Origin: Gemmata palustris
GTDB taxonomy: Bacteria; Planctomycetota; Planctomycetia; Gemmatales; Gemmataceae
Assembly (NCBI RefSeq): GCF_017939745.1
Contig: NZ_JAGKQQ010000001.1
Span: forward strand, 2,232,001 to 2,296,000
Direction of reading: 5' to 3'
DNA length: 64,000 nucleotides
The translations under genes were made by a program, and so were the position numbers. Position 1 is the stretch's first letter. Each line of letters begins with the position of its first letter. The notes under the pieces were generated by a model. It was not told where the DNA came from. It made no database searches and saw nothing but the letters and a program-made list of their open reading frames with translations. Below are positions 26,336 to 35,208 of the stretch, piece after piece.

Positions 26336-26776
26336 TTACGAAGCGGACTGCGTGACCGGCTTCTGACCCGCGTGGCCGAGGATCGCCACGGCAGCCAGTA
26401 CAGCGGCGGAGGCGTTGCCCGCCGGCGTGATGGTCAGGCGGACGTAGCGCTTGTTGCCGACGTAGCCCAGCTTCCGCACTTCGTTGTCGTCGTCGAACTG
26501 GAAGCTCGCGGCGGCCTCCGGCGCGGTGCCGTTGGTCTGGGTGGTCATGTCGGCGTCTGCCACCGCATTGCCGCCGGACAGGTCGGAGGCGTCCGACTCT
26601 TCAAGCAGCGCGGTGAAAGTCGCGTCGGCGTCGGCCACGGAGCCGATGAGGATGGCGAACATGAGGGAGTCGAAGCCCTGGCGGTCGATGATCTGCGACA
26701 CCTGGGCGGTGTTGTCGGCGACGCTCACCGGGCTGATGGCCCGTTTCACGAGGAGGTTGTTGGTAATGTCTCGCAT
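26336..26776 (-). CDS. Capsid-associated structural protein
   Basis: This 146-residue protein lies directly downstream of the major capsid gene. It has the segments QGFDSLMFAILIGSVADADA and YVRLTITPAGN, a pattern I recall from small proteins encoded next to HK97-type capsids. A decoration role is plausible. Confidence 0.6.
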   Translation of the reverse strand: MRDITNNLLVKRAISPVSVADNTAQVSQIIDRQGFDSLMFAILIGSVADADATFTALLEESDASDLSGGNAVADADMTTQTNGTAPEAAASFQFDDDNEVRKLGYVGNKRYVRLTITPAGNASAAVLAAVAILGHAGQKPVTQSAS

Positions 26777-26847
26777 GGGAAGTCCTTCTTTGATGGGATG
26801 GAGATGTGGGCCGGACGCCGTGAAGTGCCCGGCTCAGTCAGAGATGG

Positions 26848-28167
26848 TTAGGTGCTGATCTTGCCCAGCTTCAAAGCCTCGTGGTTGATTACGCCGCCGC
26901 CAACCCGCTTCGTCGTGTAGTAAATCACGAACGGCTTGTTGGTGTACGGGTCGCGCAGCACGCGGATGCCGATGCGGTCCACGATCTGGTAACCGGCCTT
27001 GATGTCGCCGTAAGCCATGGCCAGGGCGTTCGAGGCGATCGCGGGCATGTCGTTGGCGAAGTACGCGGTCTGGCCGAGCAGGGTCGGGCGCAGGCCGGCG
27101 TTCTTGTCATACGTCATGTTGAAGATCGGGCGGCCTTCGAGGTCCTTGATCTTCAGCAGGGCGGCGTTGGTCGCGCGCTTGTAGAGGAACGAAGCGTTCG
27201 CCTGGTAGGGTTCCTTCAGGGCGTTCTGGAGGTCCACCATGCCGTCGTAGGTGAAGGTGCTGGCCGAGCCGGTGACAACCTGCTCGATCTGCTCCTGGGT
27301 GATGTCGGTGCCTGCGGCGTAGGACAGGATGCCGCGAGGTTTGCCAACGCCGTTGCCCGACACGAAGGCGGTCGCTTCCTTGCGGGCGAAGATGTCGGCC
27401 ACCTTGCCGGCCAGCCATGCCTCAATGTCCACGATGCCGTCATCGATCATCTTCTGCGTGGCTTTCGGCTTGGCTGCCAGCTCATGCACCACGATCGACT
27501 TCTTGCCGAACTGAGGCGTGGTCTCGGTCGTGGGAGCGGTCGTTTCGCCCACCCACTCGCCGTCGGCCTCGCCGTTGTCGAGAACGTACTCGTAGGCGTC
27601 GGTGCTGATGTTGACGACGCTGGCGAGCTGACGGATCGGCGAGGTCTCGAACACCTTCGTCTGGATGATGCCGCCGAACTCGGGCATGACGAGGTAACCG
27701 CCGTCCGGGTCGCTGCCGACCGAGAGGGCTTTTACCTCGGCAGGAGCGTCCGACGCTTCGATGAACTCGTGGAAGTCCTGCTGGTTCGATTTCTTCGAGC
27801 GGGCGAACTGGTTGAACAGCTTCTTGTGCTGGGCCTTGGCTTCCTTGTCGGAGTCGTTCGAGCCGCCTGCAGCCGGGCGGTTGAGGGCGGTCTTCACGCC
27901 GTTCAGCTCGGCTTCGAGGAGCTTGTGCTTGGTTTCGAACGCGTCCTCGGCAGCTTTCAGCTTGCCCGTAAGCTTCTGACTCTCTTCGACCGCAGAAGCG
28001 ATCGTCTCGGAGACCTTGTTGAACTTGGCCTCGTCGAAGGCGTCCATCTTGCCGAGCTTGGGGGCGATTTCGCTTTTGAAGGCGTCCAAGCCGCTCATTG
28101 CGGTGTTGAACTTGGTCTCCATGCCTTTGAGGGCATCTTTGACTTCGGTAATTACTGCTTCACTCAT
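26848..28167 (-). CDS. Major capsid protein, HK97 fold
   Basis: The 439-residue protein has an N-terminal coiled-coil scaffolding (delta) domain over residues about 1-105. The conserved shell domain begins near SVGSDPDGGYLVMPEF. The segment TSPIRQLASVVNISTDAYEY is typical of the family. The protease encoded just upstream probably removes the delta domain near residues 140-150. Confidence 0.92.
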   Translation of the reverse strand: MSEAVITEVKDALKGMETKFNTAMSGLDAFKSEIAPKLGKMDAFDEAKFNKVSETIASAVEESQKLTGKLKAAEDAFETKHKLLEAELNGVKTALNRPAAGGSNDSDKEAKAQHKKLFNQFARSKKSNQQDFHEFIEASDAPAEVKALSVGSDPDGGYLVMPEFGGIIQTKVFETSPIRQLASVVNISTDAYEYVLDNGEADGEWVGETTAPTTETTPQFGKKSIVVHELAAKPKATQKMIDDGIVDIEAWLAGKVADIFARKEATAFVSGNGVGKPRGILSYAAGTDITQEQIEQVVTGSASTFTYDGMVDLQNALKEPYQANASFLYKRATNAALLKIKDLEGRPIFNMTYDKNAGLRPTLLGQTAYFANDMPAIASNALAMAYGDIKAGYQIVDRIGIRVLRDPYTNKPFVIYYTTKRVGGGVINHEALKLGKIST

Positions 28168-28171
28168 GGTG

Positions 28172-28813
28172 TTAAATCCTAAAGCTGGTTAATGCATCGC
28201 GCAGGTCGCGCAGGTTGGTCTCCACCTCCTCGTCAGGCTCCCCCTGAGTCGTAAGTGCCTTGAAGCCGTGAAGTGCGACGGTGGTCGCGTCCTTCTGGCT
28301 GAAACCTCCCTCCCGGAGGTATTCCTCGAACGCGCGGATCGTGTCCGGGCGTGATTTCACGTTGGTGATGGTGGCCTTCTCGTTGGCCGGGAAAGTGACG
28401 AGCGACACCTCGTACAGTTCGACTTCGAGTAGCTTGCGGACGCCCTTCTTCGGGTCGCGCTCATCGCGGATGGTGGTGAAACCGATGGACAGGCCGGTCA
28501 GCGCCCCCGCCTTGGCCAGTAGGTAGGCGTCGTTACCCGCCTGGGTGGTAAGGATGCGGCCCTTCAGGCGGAGGCCCTTCTTCGTCTCCTCCACCTCGTC
28601 CCACACGCCGATCGGCATGTCGGAGCGGTGCTGCCAGAGCATGGCGGGCTTCCGCTTGGCGATCGACTCGGCGAACGCGCCGGGCATGACGATCTCGCCG
28701 TAGCTGTCCGTGTTGCCGAAGACGGAGCCGAGGCCCTCAATGGTGCGGGTGCCGTCATCCGCTTCCGCGGCCTTCAGCTCGTCGATGGCGAAGCGTTTGG
28801 TCTCCAGGTTCAT
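28172..28813 (-). CDS. Prohead maturation protease, HK97 gp4 / U35 family
   Basis: The 213-residue serine protease has its expected His62 in LWQHRSDMPIG, Ser109 in LTGLSIGF and an acidic residue in VELYEVSLV. It cleaves the capsid scaffold and itself during head maturation. It stops four bases before the capsid gene. Confidence 0.9.
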   Translation of the reverse strand: MNLETKRFAIDELKAAEADDGTRTIEGLGSVFGNTDSYGEIVMPGAFAESIAKRKPAMLWQHRSDMPIGVWDEVEETKKGLRLKGRILTTQAGNDAYLLAKAGALTGLSIGFTTIRDERDPKKGVRKLLEVELYEVSLVTFPANEKATITNVKSRPDTIRAFEEYLREGGFSQKDATTVALHGFKALTTQGEPDEEVETNLRDLRDALTSFRI

Positions 28814-28829
28814 GGGCGAATCCGTGTGG

Positions 28830-29006
28830 TTAGAGTGATGTGACGTTGCCCGTGGCGAGGTCGCCGAGGACGTGAGTGGTGGCGATCGGCCCGCCGTCCA
28901 TGCTGGCGGTGCAGCGGATGAGCGTGACGGCGAGGTCAGCCAGGTTCACGCGCGGGCGGAAGTCGGCGGCGATGACGTTGCCGTGCTGGGAGCGGATGCG
29001 GTTCAC
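28830..29006 (-). CDS. Small head-operon protein (58 aa)
   Basis: The frame runs from GTG 29006, which overlaps the previous TGA as GTGA, to TAA 28832-28830. The product starts MNRIRSQHGNVIAADFRPRV and ends with a short acidic segment. It fills the space between the ubiquitin-like gene and the protease. No family was recognised. Confidence 0.55.
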   Translation of the reverse strand: MNRIRSQHGNVIAADFRPRVNLADLAVTLIRCTASMDGGPIATTHVLGDLATGNVTSL

Positions 29007-29389
29007 GCGTTCCCCGTGAACACTGCGTTGATCACCATACCGTCCATAACAGGGACGCGCTCGTCGTTACAGATGGTGCCCGAGCCGGACGCGCCTCTGT
29101 ACGTGACGCTTGCGCCCTGCCGGTCTATGCCGGCCAGTTCTGCTATCTCGCGGTAGCCGATCTCGTCGCCGGCGAACTCGTGCTGCTTGCCATTGACGGT
29201 GATCCGCTTCACGGCAGTGCGATTAACGTGCGCGAATAAGGTGATCGTCACTTCCGTGACTTCATCGACGACGCTCTTGATCGAGACGCCTCGGACGTGC
29301 TTCAGACGTGTTCCGTTGAGCACGACCTTGCTTTCCTGATTCGGCACCGCAGGAAGCGTTACCTCTACTTCGTTCCACTCCTTCGTCAC
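29003..29389 (-). CDS. Two-domain protein with ubiquitin-like (multiubiquitin-type) C-terminus
   Basis: The 128-residue product has an N-terminal beta-rich part (VVLNGTRLKHVRGVSI) resembling a common small phage protein. The C-terminal half (about 64-128), with ITVNGKQHEFAGDEIGYREI, AELAG and a final GMVINAVFTGNA, resembles the beta-grasp multiubiquitin-type domains of bacterial E2-linked systems. The end is GNA, not a free diglycine. It sits between the Mu F-like gene and the capsid operon. A fold-only role is possible. Confidence 0.6.
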   Translation of the reverse strand: MTKEWNEVEVTLPAVPNQESKVVLNGTRLKHVRGVSIKSVVDEVTEVTITLFAHVNRTAVKRITVNGKQHEFAGDEIGYREIAELAGIDRQGASVTYRGASGSGTICNDERVPVMDGMVINAVFTGNA

Positions 29390-30138
29390 TCGCTCTTCTC
29401 CTCAAAAACCATCCCGCACCGGCAGTTGACCACGTTCGCCGGGCTGGCGCTGCTGTCGCCCGGTCGGTCCATCATTTCCCCATCGACCCTGAACTTCTCG
29501 TCCAGCCCGACAGTCACACCAGCCATTGCCAGGTGCTCAGGCCTCGTCCGGTCGTCCCGGGTCGGTAGCCACTCCTTGACCATCACCACGCCGAGGTCCT
29601 GCTCGGCCTGCCGCACCGACTCGATGCTGCCGTAGGTGGCGGCGGCGTGCGTCTCGGTGCGTGCGACCGTGGCGGCGCGGTAGGGAGTCAGTTGGCTCAC
29701 CTTGCGGATGCGCCGCCCGATTTCCTCGGTGCCCAGCCCTTCGGTCAGCCCCGTGTTGATGGCATCCAACACGTCGTCGCGGTCGGTGTCCGCGATGAAC
29801 TGGGCCTTCCGGAGCGACTCGCGAGCAATCCACTCGGCGATGCGGGCTTCGAAGATGGTCTGAGCGGCCTTCTGGCTGATACGGCGGGACTTGACCTGCT
29901 TCAGCGCCATCGACCCGAAGACGGGGATGGTGCGGCGGTAGTGGTCCTCGATGACGCCCTTCACGCGCGTGCGGTGGGCGATGAAGACGTGGGCGGGCGG
30001 GTGTCCCCGCGTCGTGTACGCGGTCGCCGCCGTCCGGATCATCGCGTTGCGGGCGCGTGCCTGCTCGACGCGGAGGGTGAGTTCCAGCCGGTCCATCGCC
30101 AGCAGCCACGTCCGGAGGAGCAGGCGGCGGTCGGTCAC
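29386..30138 (-). CDS. Minor head protein, Mu gpF / SPP1 gp7 family
   Basis: The 250-residue protein has VARTETHAAATYGSIESVRQ and the C-terminal NVVNCRCGMVF, the conserved core of Mu F-like minor head proteins that enter with the portal and may help DNA ejection. It overlaps the portal gene by four bases. Confidence 0.88.
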   Translation of the reverse strand: MTDRRLLLRTWLLAMDRLELTLRVEQARARNAMIRTAATAYTTRGHPPAHVFIAHRTRVKGVIEDHYRRTIPVFGSMALKQVKSRRISQKAAQTIFEARIAEWIARESLRKAQFIADTDRDDVLDAINTGLTEGLGTEEIGRRIRKVSQLTPYRAATVARTETHAAATYGSIESVRQAEQDLGVVMVKEWLPTRDDRTRPEHLAMAGVTVGLDEKFRVDGEMMDRPGDSSASPANVVNCRCGMVFEEKSE

Positions 30139-31466
30139 TCGGCCTCGTCTTCGTCGGGTTCGCCCGCGTCCGGTTTATCCGCCGGGCTCCCCGGCTCCGG
30201 CAGGTCAACCTGACCCGCCAGTTCCAGGGGAATCGACGTGCTGGACACGAAGATCACGTCTCCGCTGTCCACGTCGTCCAGCCCCATCGCCCGCCGCTTC
30301 TCGTTGATCGTCATGTAGCTCGCGGCGTTGATGCGCTCGGCCTTTTGCTTCCGTAGCGGCTCCAGCGCCGGGATCATCTCCTCGTCGTACCAGAGGAACA
30401 GGTCCTCGCCGTACAGCGGGGTGAGCCAGCGGTTGAAGGCGTCGAGCGTCCAGCCGAGTTGAGCGAGGACGGTTTCTGTCCAGAAGGCGAGCTTTGCCTC
30501 CTCGTAGTTCGCGTAGGTGTTGTCGCCCGGGATGCCGAGGAGTTGCGGCGGCACACCGAACGCCAGGGCGATGTCGCGGGCGGCGGAATGCTTGCCCTCC
30601 AGGAACTCCATGTCCTTCGGGTTGAGGGACATTTCCTTCCAGTCGAGTCCACCTTCCAGCAGCATCGGGCGGCCGGCGTTCCCGGCCCCGCTGAACTGCT
30701 CGTCCATCATCTGCTTTAGGCGAAGGAACTGGTCGTCCGACAGGCTGGCGGGTTTCCCGTCGCTGCCGTTGACCACGAGAGCGCCGCTCGGGCGCGCACC
30801 GTTCTCGATGAGCCGCTTGTTCCACTGCTGCCCGCCGTTGTGGATGTCCACGCCGAGGGCAGCCGCTTCGAGCGGGCTCATCCCGTACCACGGGTTAAGC
30901 GGGTTGAACGACTTCAGGTGCAGTACCGCCGAGCGGCCGGTGATCTGGTCCACCGGGAAGACGGTGACAGCGTTCTGGTTCGGGCGGTACTCGTACTGCT
31001 TCGGGAACAGGCCCGTGCCCGCCTCGACCTTGACCTTGCCGGGGCTCAGGAGTTGCAACTCTGCCGGGGGTTTACTCTTACCGCGGCTCGGGTCCATGCC
31101 GTTGCCGAAGACGTAGCCGTTGCCGCTGAGTTGGTAGTAGCTCGACAGCGTCCGCATGAACTCCCGGCCCGACTGGGCGGGGTTCGGGTTCTCCATCAGC
31201 TTCAGCAGCTCGTGCCCCTCGACCTTCGCCAGCTTGCCGCCCTTGCCCCGGCGGTAAAGCTGCAGGTCCACCGAGGCGACGGAAGCGGCCACGCGGTTGA
31301 TGCAGGCGAAGGCGACCACGCACTGGGCGTAGCCCTCGGCCGACAGCTTGTCGTACCCGGCGCCGGTAAGACCGGCTTTGCCCAGCCCGACGGAGAAGAA
31401 GTACGAGGCGGATTTACGGGCCGTCGGTGTGTCGTCGGCCTTATGGCGGAAGGGCCAGACCATCAT
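30135..31466 (-). CDS. Portal protein, HK97 family
   Basis: The 443-residue protein contains CVVAFACINRVAASVASVDL, LLKLMENPNP, SFNPLNPWYGMSPLEAA and PPQLLGIPGDNTYANYEEA, all characteristic of phage portal family PF04860. It forms the dodecameric DNA channel. Gene order terminase-portal-F-protease-capsid is normal. Confidence 0.93.
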   Translation of the reverse strand: MMVWPFRHKADDTPTARKSASYFFSVGLGKAGLTGAGYDKLSAEGYAQCVVAFACINRVAASVASVDLQLYRRGKGGKLAKVEGHELLKLMENPNPAQSGREFMRTLSSYYQLSGNGYVFGNGMDPSRGKSKPPAELQLLSPGKVKVEAGTGLFPKQYEYRPNQNAVTVFPVDQITGRSAVLHLKSFNPLNPWYGMSPLEAAALGVDIHNGGQQWNKRLIENGARPSGALVVNGSDGKPASLSDDQFLRLKQMMDEQFSGAGNAGRPMLLEGGLDWKEMSLNPKDMEFLEGKHSAARDIALAFGVPPQLLGIPGDNTYANYEEAKLAFWTETVLAQLGWTLDAFNRWLTPLYGEDLFLWYDEEMIPALEPLRKQKAERINAASYMTINEKRRAMGLDDVDSGDVIFVSSTSIPLELAGQVDLPEPGSPADKPDAGEPDEDEAE

Positions 31467-32875
31467 AACCTGCGGATGCGAATCTGCGAGGCTGCCGAGA
31501 GCTTCATCCAGTTCAGGAACTGCGTGGTGGAGTCCACCTGATCGTCATGCGCACCGTTGGGGAATTGCATCATTTCCATCTCGTAATCGGTTAGCCACGC
31601 GGCATGCGTGGGGAGGTAGACGCGCCCGGACTCGACCAGCGCGGAGCAGGCCGCCGCGCGCGTGATCTTGTCGGCCTCGGGGTTGATGGCAATGATCGGG
31701 AGCTGCGTCTCGCGGCGTAGGTCCTGCAGGAGCTGCTGACCGGACGCCTTGTCTTCAATCAGGATCGCGTCGGGCTGCCATGCGGTGGCCTGGCTGACGA
31801 CGAGTGATTTCAGGTCGGGGTACTCGAGCCTGCGGACGACGACTTGAAGGAGGTCCCATCCGCCGTGGCGCTCTCCCCATGTAGTGCAGCAGCTCGGGTC
31901 GTTGATCTGGCTGGCCTTGATTGCGGTGTCCCAGCTCTGGACGATGCGCAGGTACTTTTCTTCCTTGCGTTCGTACCGCTGGAACCAACCGGCCTTGAAC
32001 ATGCCGCCTTCGGGCGGGGCGGGCCGTTGCTGGTACTGCCCGGCGTAGGCGTAGGAGCCCAGTTCGACCTTCTGGCGATCGATGGCCTGCAGGTTCTCTC
32101 GCTCAGAGTGCAGCGGCTCGCCCGCCTCGCGTGTGAGCTTGATTCGCCCGAAGTCGATGAAGGTGCGTGTTTCGGCCACGGCGGGGATACAGAGATGCTC
32201 CCAGCCGCCCTTACCGAGGAGATGCCCGGTCAGGTCTTCGGCGTGGAGCCGTTGCATGACTACAACGATGACGCCGTTCGCTTTGTCGTTCAGTCGGGTG
32301 GCGAATGCCTGGTCGAACCAAGTGCAGGCCGTCTTGCGTTGCACGTCCGACAGAGCGCCGGCGGCGCTGTGCGGGTCGTCCACGATCAGGTAATTGCCGC
32401 CCTCGCCGATCACCGACCCCGCGACGGATGTGGCGTACCGCATCCCGCGTTCGGTGGTGACGAACTTTTCCTTGGTGTCCTGGTCGCCGACGAGTTGGAC
32501 GTTCGGGAATATCCGACGGTACCAGTCCGATTTCACGACGAGTCTGCAATCCGTCGAGTGCTTCAGCGAAAGGCTGTGCGCGTAGCTGGAGGCGAGGATG
32601 CGTTCGGCCGGGTTCAGGCCCAGCAGCCAAGCGGGCCACGCCACCGTCACCGAGATGCTTTTCAGGTACCGGGGCGGGATGTTGATGATGAGCCGCTTGA
32701 TCTCGCGCCGTGTGCAGGCTTCGAGGTATTCGGCGATCAGGTCGACGTGCCAGTTATGGCTGTAGGGAGTACCAGGATCTACGGTGGCAAACGTCTTGCG
32801 AGTGAATGCCGCGAGGCGTGTGCGCAGGAGGGCGTCGAACGCCTTCTGGTCACTTACCTTTTGCGTACTCGTCAA
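31463..32875 (-). CDS. Terminase large subunit (T4/psiM2 type)
   Basis: The 470-residue packaging motor has a Walker A-like NIPPRYLKS near residue 66, Walker B YLIVDDPHS near 165, and RNase H-fold nuclease acids in QSWDTAI and HDDQVDS. It belongs to the COG5362-type terminases. The overlap with the portal gene is four bases. Confidence 0.92.
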   Translation of the reverse strand: MTSTQKVSDQKAFDALLRTRLAAFTRKTFATVDPGTPYSHNWHVDLIAEYLEACTRREIKRLIINIPPRYLKSISVTVAWPAWLLGLNPAERILASSYAHSLSLKHSTDCRLVVKSDWYRRIFPNVQLVGDQDTKEKFVTTERGMRYATSVAGSVIGEGGNYLIVDDPHSAAGALSDVQRKTACTWFDQAFATRLNDKANGVIVVVMQRLHAEDLTGHLLGKGGWEHLCIPAVAETRTFIDFGRIKLTREAGEPLHSERENLQAIDRQKVELGSYAYAGQYQQRPAPPEGGMFKAGWFQRYERKEEKYLRIVQSWDTAIKASQINDPSCCTTWGERHGGWDLLQVVVRRLEYPDLKSLVVSQATAWQPDAILIEDKASGQQLLQDLRRETQLPIIAINPEADKITRAAACSALVESGRVYLPTHAAWLTDYEMEMMQFPNGAHDDQVDSTTQFLNWMKLSAASQIRIRRL

Positions 32876-33332
32876 GCATGGCCTTGTCCTGCTCCGGGAG
32901 GGGCAGGCCGTTGACGTTCACGCTCACGTTGGTCTCGGCGCGCGGCCCGTACCGCTTGGCAGCGAACTTCTCGGCCACCTTCAATCGAGTCTCGATGCGG
33001 ATCTTGGAGCGGCTGATGTGTTCGTGATTTACCGCAACCCGTGGGCCGTCTCCGTCGCCAAGTTCGTGGAAGTCTTCGCTGTCGTCGTCAGCGATCTCAA
33101 CCACTTCGTCCATGAACATCTCGCCCTGAGCCTCGCGTGCGAGCGCGTACTGCTCCGAAAACGCTTTGTATGCCTCGTCCCCGCGGAAGCCCTTGACCAC
33201 CCACAGGAGGATGGTCGAGACGGCGGGCATGCCGTCCATCTCGGCGATCTTGCGGAGCGTCCTGCCTTCTGCGAGGTGGAGGCAGATGGCGTCGCCGAGT
33301 TCGGAGGTGAAGGTGCTGGGTCTACCGGTCAT
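32850..33332 (-). CDS. Terminase small subunit (Sf6-like)
   Basis: From ATG 33332 the 160-residue product starts MTGRPSTFTSELGDAICLHL and has the DGMPAVSTILLWV helix-turn-helix of Sf6-type small terminases, which recognise the packaging start. A longer frame from 33374 would read through the terminator-like hairpin at 33339-33359 and is less likely. It overlaps the large subunit gene by 26 bases. Confidence 0.82.
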   Translation of the reverse strand: MTGRPSTFTSELGDAICLHLAEGRTLRKIAEMDGMPAVSTILLWVVKGFRGDEAYKAFSEQYALAREAQGEMFMDEVVEIADDDSEDFHELGDGDGPRVAVNHEHISRSKIRIETRLKVAEKFAAKRYGPRAETNVSVNVNGLPLPEQDKAMLDEYAKGK

Positions 33333-33338
33333 AAACGA

Positions 33339-33359
33339 AAAAACCCGCTCCTGGCGGGA
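33339..33359 (-). terminator. Intrinsic terminator before the late operon
   Basis: On the minus strand the stem CCCGC-CAGGA-GCGGG is followed directly by six Ts, then the terminase small subunit start seven bases on. It would stop leftward transcripts coming from the 33461-33976 gene unless anti-terminated. Confidence 0.65.
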
Positions 33360-33460
33360 AATGAAACACCGCAAACGCTCAATACTGGCCTGCGGTGACA
33401 GTTATCAATTCTGCATAAATAGTAGCACGTGAGTGCCATGGTCGTAAAGCGAAAGATGCG

Positions 33461-33976
33461 TCAGTCGTACTTGAAGTGATCGGCCAACGCCTCCAGCGCT
33501 TCGTGTAGCAGGGCGATGCCCTGGCGTTTTGCAGAGCGGACGCTGCCCGCCTTGACGCAATGGCTGGCCGGGGTGCCCTCGCAGCAGACGGCAAACGCGA
33601 CACGCCGTGCGTCCTGGCTGAAGATGGCTTGCAGCGCTTCGCGGTACTCGACCGCGCCGAACCCGTGCGGTGCGAAGGACAGGGCCTTGGCCCCGCCGTC
33701 GCTGTCTTCGTAGCGGGCCTGGACGTAAAGGGACGGGTTGGCTTTGGCCCACAAGGTGTGCAGCCGTTTGCCGGCCCGATACTGTCTGCCTGTGATTACC
33801 TGGCGGGCAACGTAGAACTCGAGTGGGGCGTCGAGGGAGCGGTATTCCCTGCCTCCGCTGGTGCCTTCCACGGCTACGACATCACCGCGCTGCTTCCGGT
33901 GCCCTGTCAGCACCTCGGGCTTGCCGTCCTTGACCGGCGGCAGCCAGTAGCGTGAATCCCCGTCCGTGTCAGCCAT
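33461..33976 (-). CDS. DUF6456-like candidate phage regulator
   Basis: The 171-residue protein has RQVITGRQYRAGKRLHTLW and a C-terminal AKRQGIALLHEALEALADHF, matching my recollection of DUF6456, a family encoded near phage packaging or replication genes and thought to be regulatory. It lies directly upstream of the terminases, separated by 128 bases that include a terminator. It could be a late activator or anti-terminator. Confidence 0.55.
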   Translation of the reverse strand: MADTDGDSRYWLPPVKDGKPEVLTGHRKQRGDVVAVEGTSGGREYRSLDAPLEFYVARQVITGRQYRAGKRLHTLWAKANPSLYVQARYEDSDGGAKALSFAPHGFGAVEYREALQAIFSQDARRVAFAVCCEGTPASHCVKAGSVRSAKRQGIALLHEALEALADHFKYD

Positions 33977-34076
33977 ACCCCACCCCTAGCCGTTCAGGGC
34001 GAGTGTGGCACAGGATGTTGGGGGATGGCAAGCGAGTTCTTGCGCCGTAACCAGAAGCGGGGTAGCTCTTTACCTC

Positions 34077-34898
34077 GTGTCCCCTTTCGCATTCGCAGCA
34101 CCCGAACTTCTTGCCAACGGTTACAGCGTGCTCCCGCTGCGGCCGCGTGAGAAGTCGCCAGCGATTCGAGGCTGGCAGCGGTTCTGCACGGAAACTGCTG
34201 GTCCGCACCTCCTTCGCCAGTGGATGCGGGTTCCGGACGCCAACATCGGGGTATGTCTCGGTCCGGCAAGCGGGGTCACGGCCCTGGACTTCGACGAAGA
34301 CGCGGACGGCCTGCACGGGCGGATCGTGGAGCTGGTAGGCGACTCGCCGGTCAAGAAGGCGGGGCGGCGAGGCTACACGGCCTTCTACCGCTTCGGTGGT
34401 GAGAGGAGCAGACACTACTCGTCCGGCAAGGTGAGCGTGCTCGACGTGCTCGCGACGGGGCGGCAGACCGTCGTTCCCGCTTCCGTTCATCCGGAGGGCG
34501 CCAACTACCGCTGGCTCACGGAGAGGACGCTGGAAAACACCCCTGCGGGTGAACTGCCGGAACTCAGGCCGGAAGCGATGGCTGAGGTCGCGCGGCTACT
34601 TCGCCCGGCGAAAGCCCTGTTCACACCGAGGGTTTCTCACCGAGGCAGGATGGCCGACGCGCTGCGGTGCATCTCCCCAGATGTCCCCTACCCGGTATGG
34701 CGAGACGTCGGCATGGCCTTGAAGGACGAACTCGGCGAGGCGGGCTTTCCGCTGTGGGTTGAGTGGAGCGCGGGCGGCGAGAAATACCCCGGCTCGGAGC
34801 AGGCCCGCCGCGTCTGGGACAGCTTCCGGGGGGAAGGCATCCACGCCGCCACCCTGTTCTACCACGCCGTCCGGCACGGGTATCGAGTTAGCCGCTAA
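34077..34898 (+). CDS. Bifunctional DNA primase/polymerase (Prim-Pol) with PriCT-2 tail
   Basis: The protein of about 273 residues carries NGYSVLPLRPREKSPAIRGW, ANIGVCLGPASGVTALDFDED with the metal-binding acids, and VPASVHPEG, the core of Prim-Pol PF09250. The C-terminal region (RCISPDVPYPVWRDVGMALK) is PriCT-2-like. It would prime and extend phage DNA. The GTG at 34077 starts the domain. No helicase is fused. It is the only rightward gene of clear function between 835 and 37734, and it overlaps the HNH gene tail-to-tail by 11 bases. Confidence 0.85.
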   Translation: MSPFAFAAPELLANGYSVLPLRPREKSPAIRGWQRFCTETAGPHLLRQWMRVPDANIGVCLGPASGVTALDFDEDADGLHGRIVELVGDSPVKKAGRRGYTAFYRFGGERSRHYSSGKVSVLDVLATGRQTVVPASVHPEGANYRWLTERTLENTPAGELPELRPEAMAEVARLLRPAKALFTPRVSHRGRMADALRCISPDVPYPVWRDVGMALKDELGEAGFPLWVEWSAGGEKYPGSEQARRVWDSFRGEGIHAATLFYHAVRHGYRVSR

Positions 34899-35208
34899 TC
34901 CAGAGGCGGAGGTACTTCAGCGCCTGCTGCTCCCACCACTCCTTCGGGGCGTAGAAGTCCTCGCCGTGCTGGTGCTGGTTCAGATGCTCCTCGCGGGTTA
35001 GTGGGACGCAGCAGAACTCGCCCTTCTTCCCGGTACCGCTCCCCATCCAGGTGCGGCGGACGTGCGCCGCCTCGCACCGGCCGACCCCGTCCACCCACTC
35101 GCTGAACCTGCCCGAGATGCAGGAAGGCTGGAAGCTAACCCAGCGGCGGAACTGCTTGTCCGTGCCTCGTTTGCGGGCCTGCTGCAGAAGCTGTTCGAAG
35201 TCGGTCAC
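34888..35208 (-). CDS. HNH-like nuclease (DUF968-type)
   Basis: The start GTG 35208 overlaps the stop of the DnaC-like gene. The 106-residue product has CEAAHVRR, GTGKKGEFCCVPLTREEHL, NQHQHG and a WW pair, the spacing of DUF968-like HNH nucleases found in phage replication regions. It may cut recombination intermediates or cooperate with the nearby RusA. Confidence 0.75.
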   Translation of the reverse strand: MTDFEQLLQQARKRGTDKQFRRWVSFQPSCISGRFSEWVDGVGRCEAAHVRRTWMGSGTGKKGEFCCVPLTREEHLNQHQHGEDFYAPKEWWEQQALKYLRLWISG

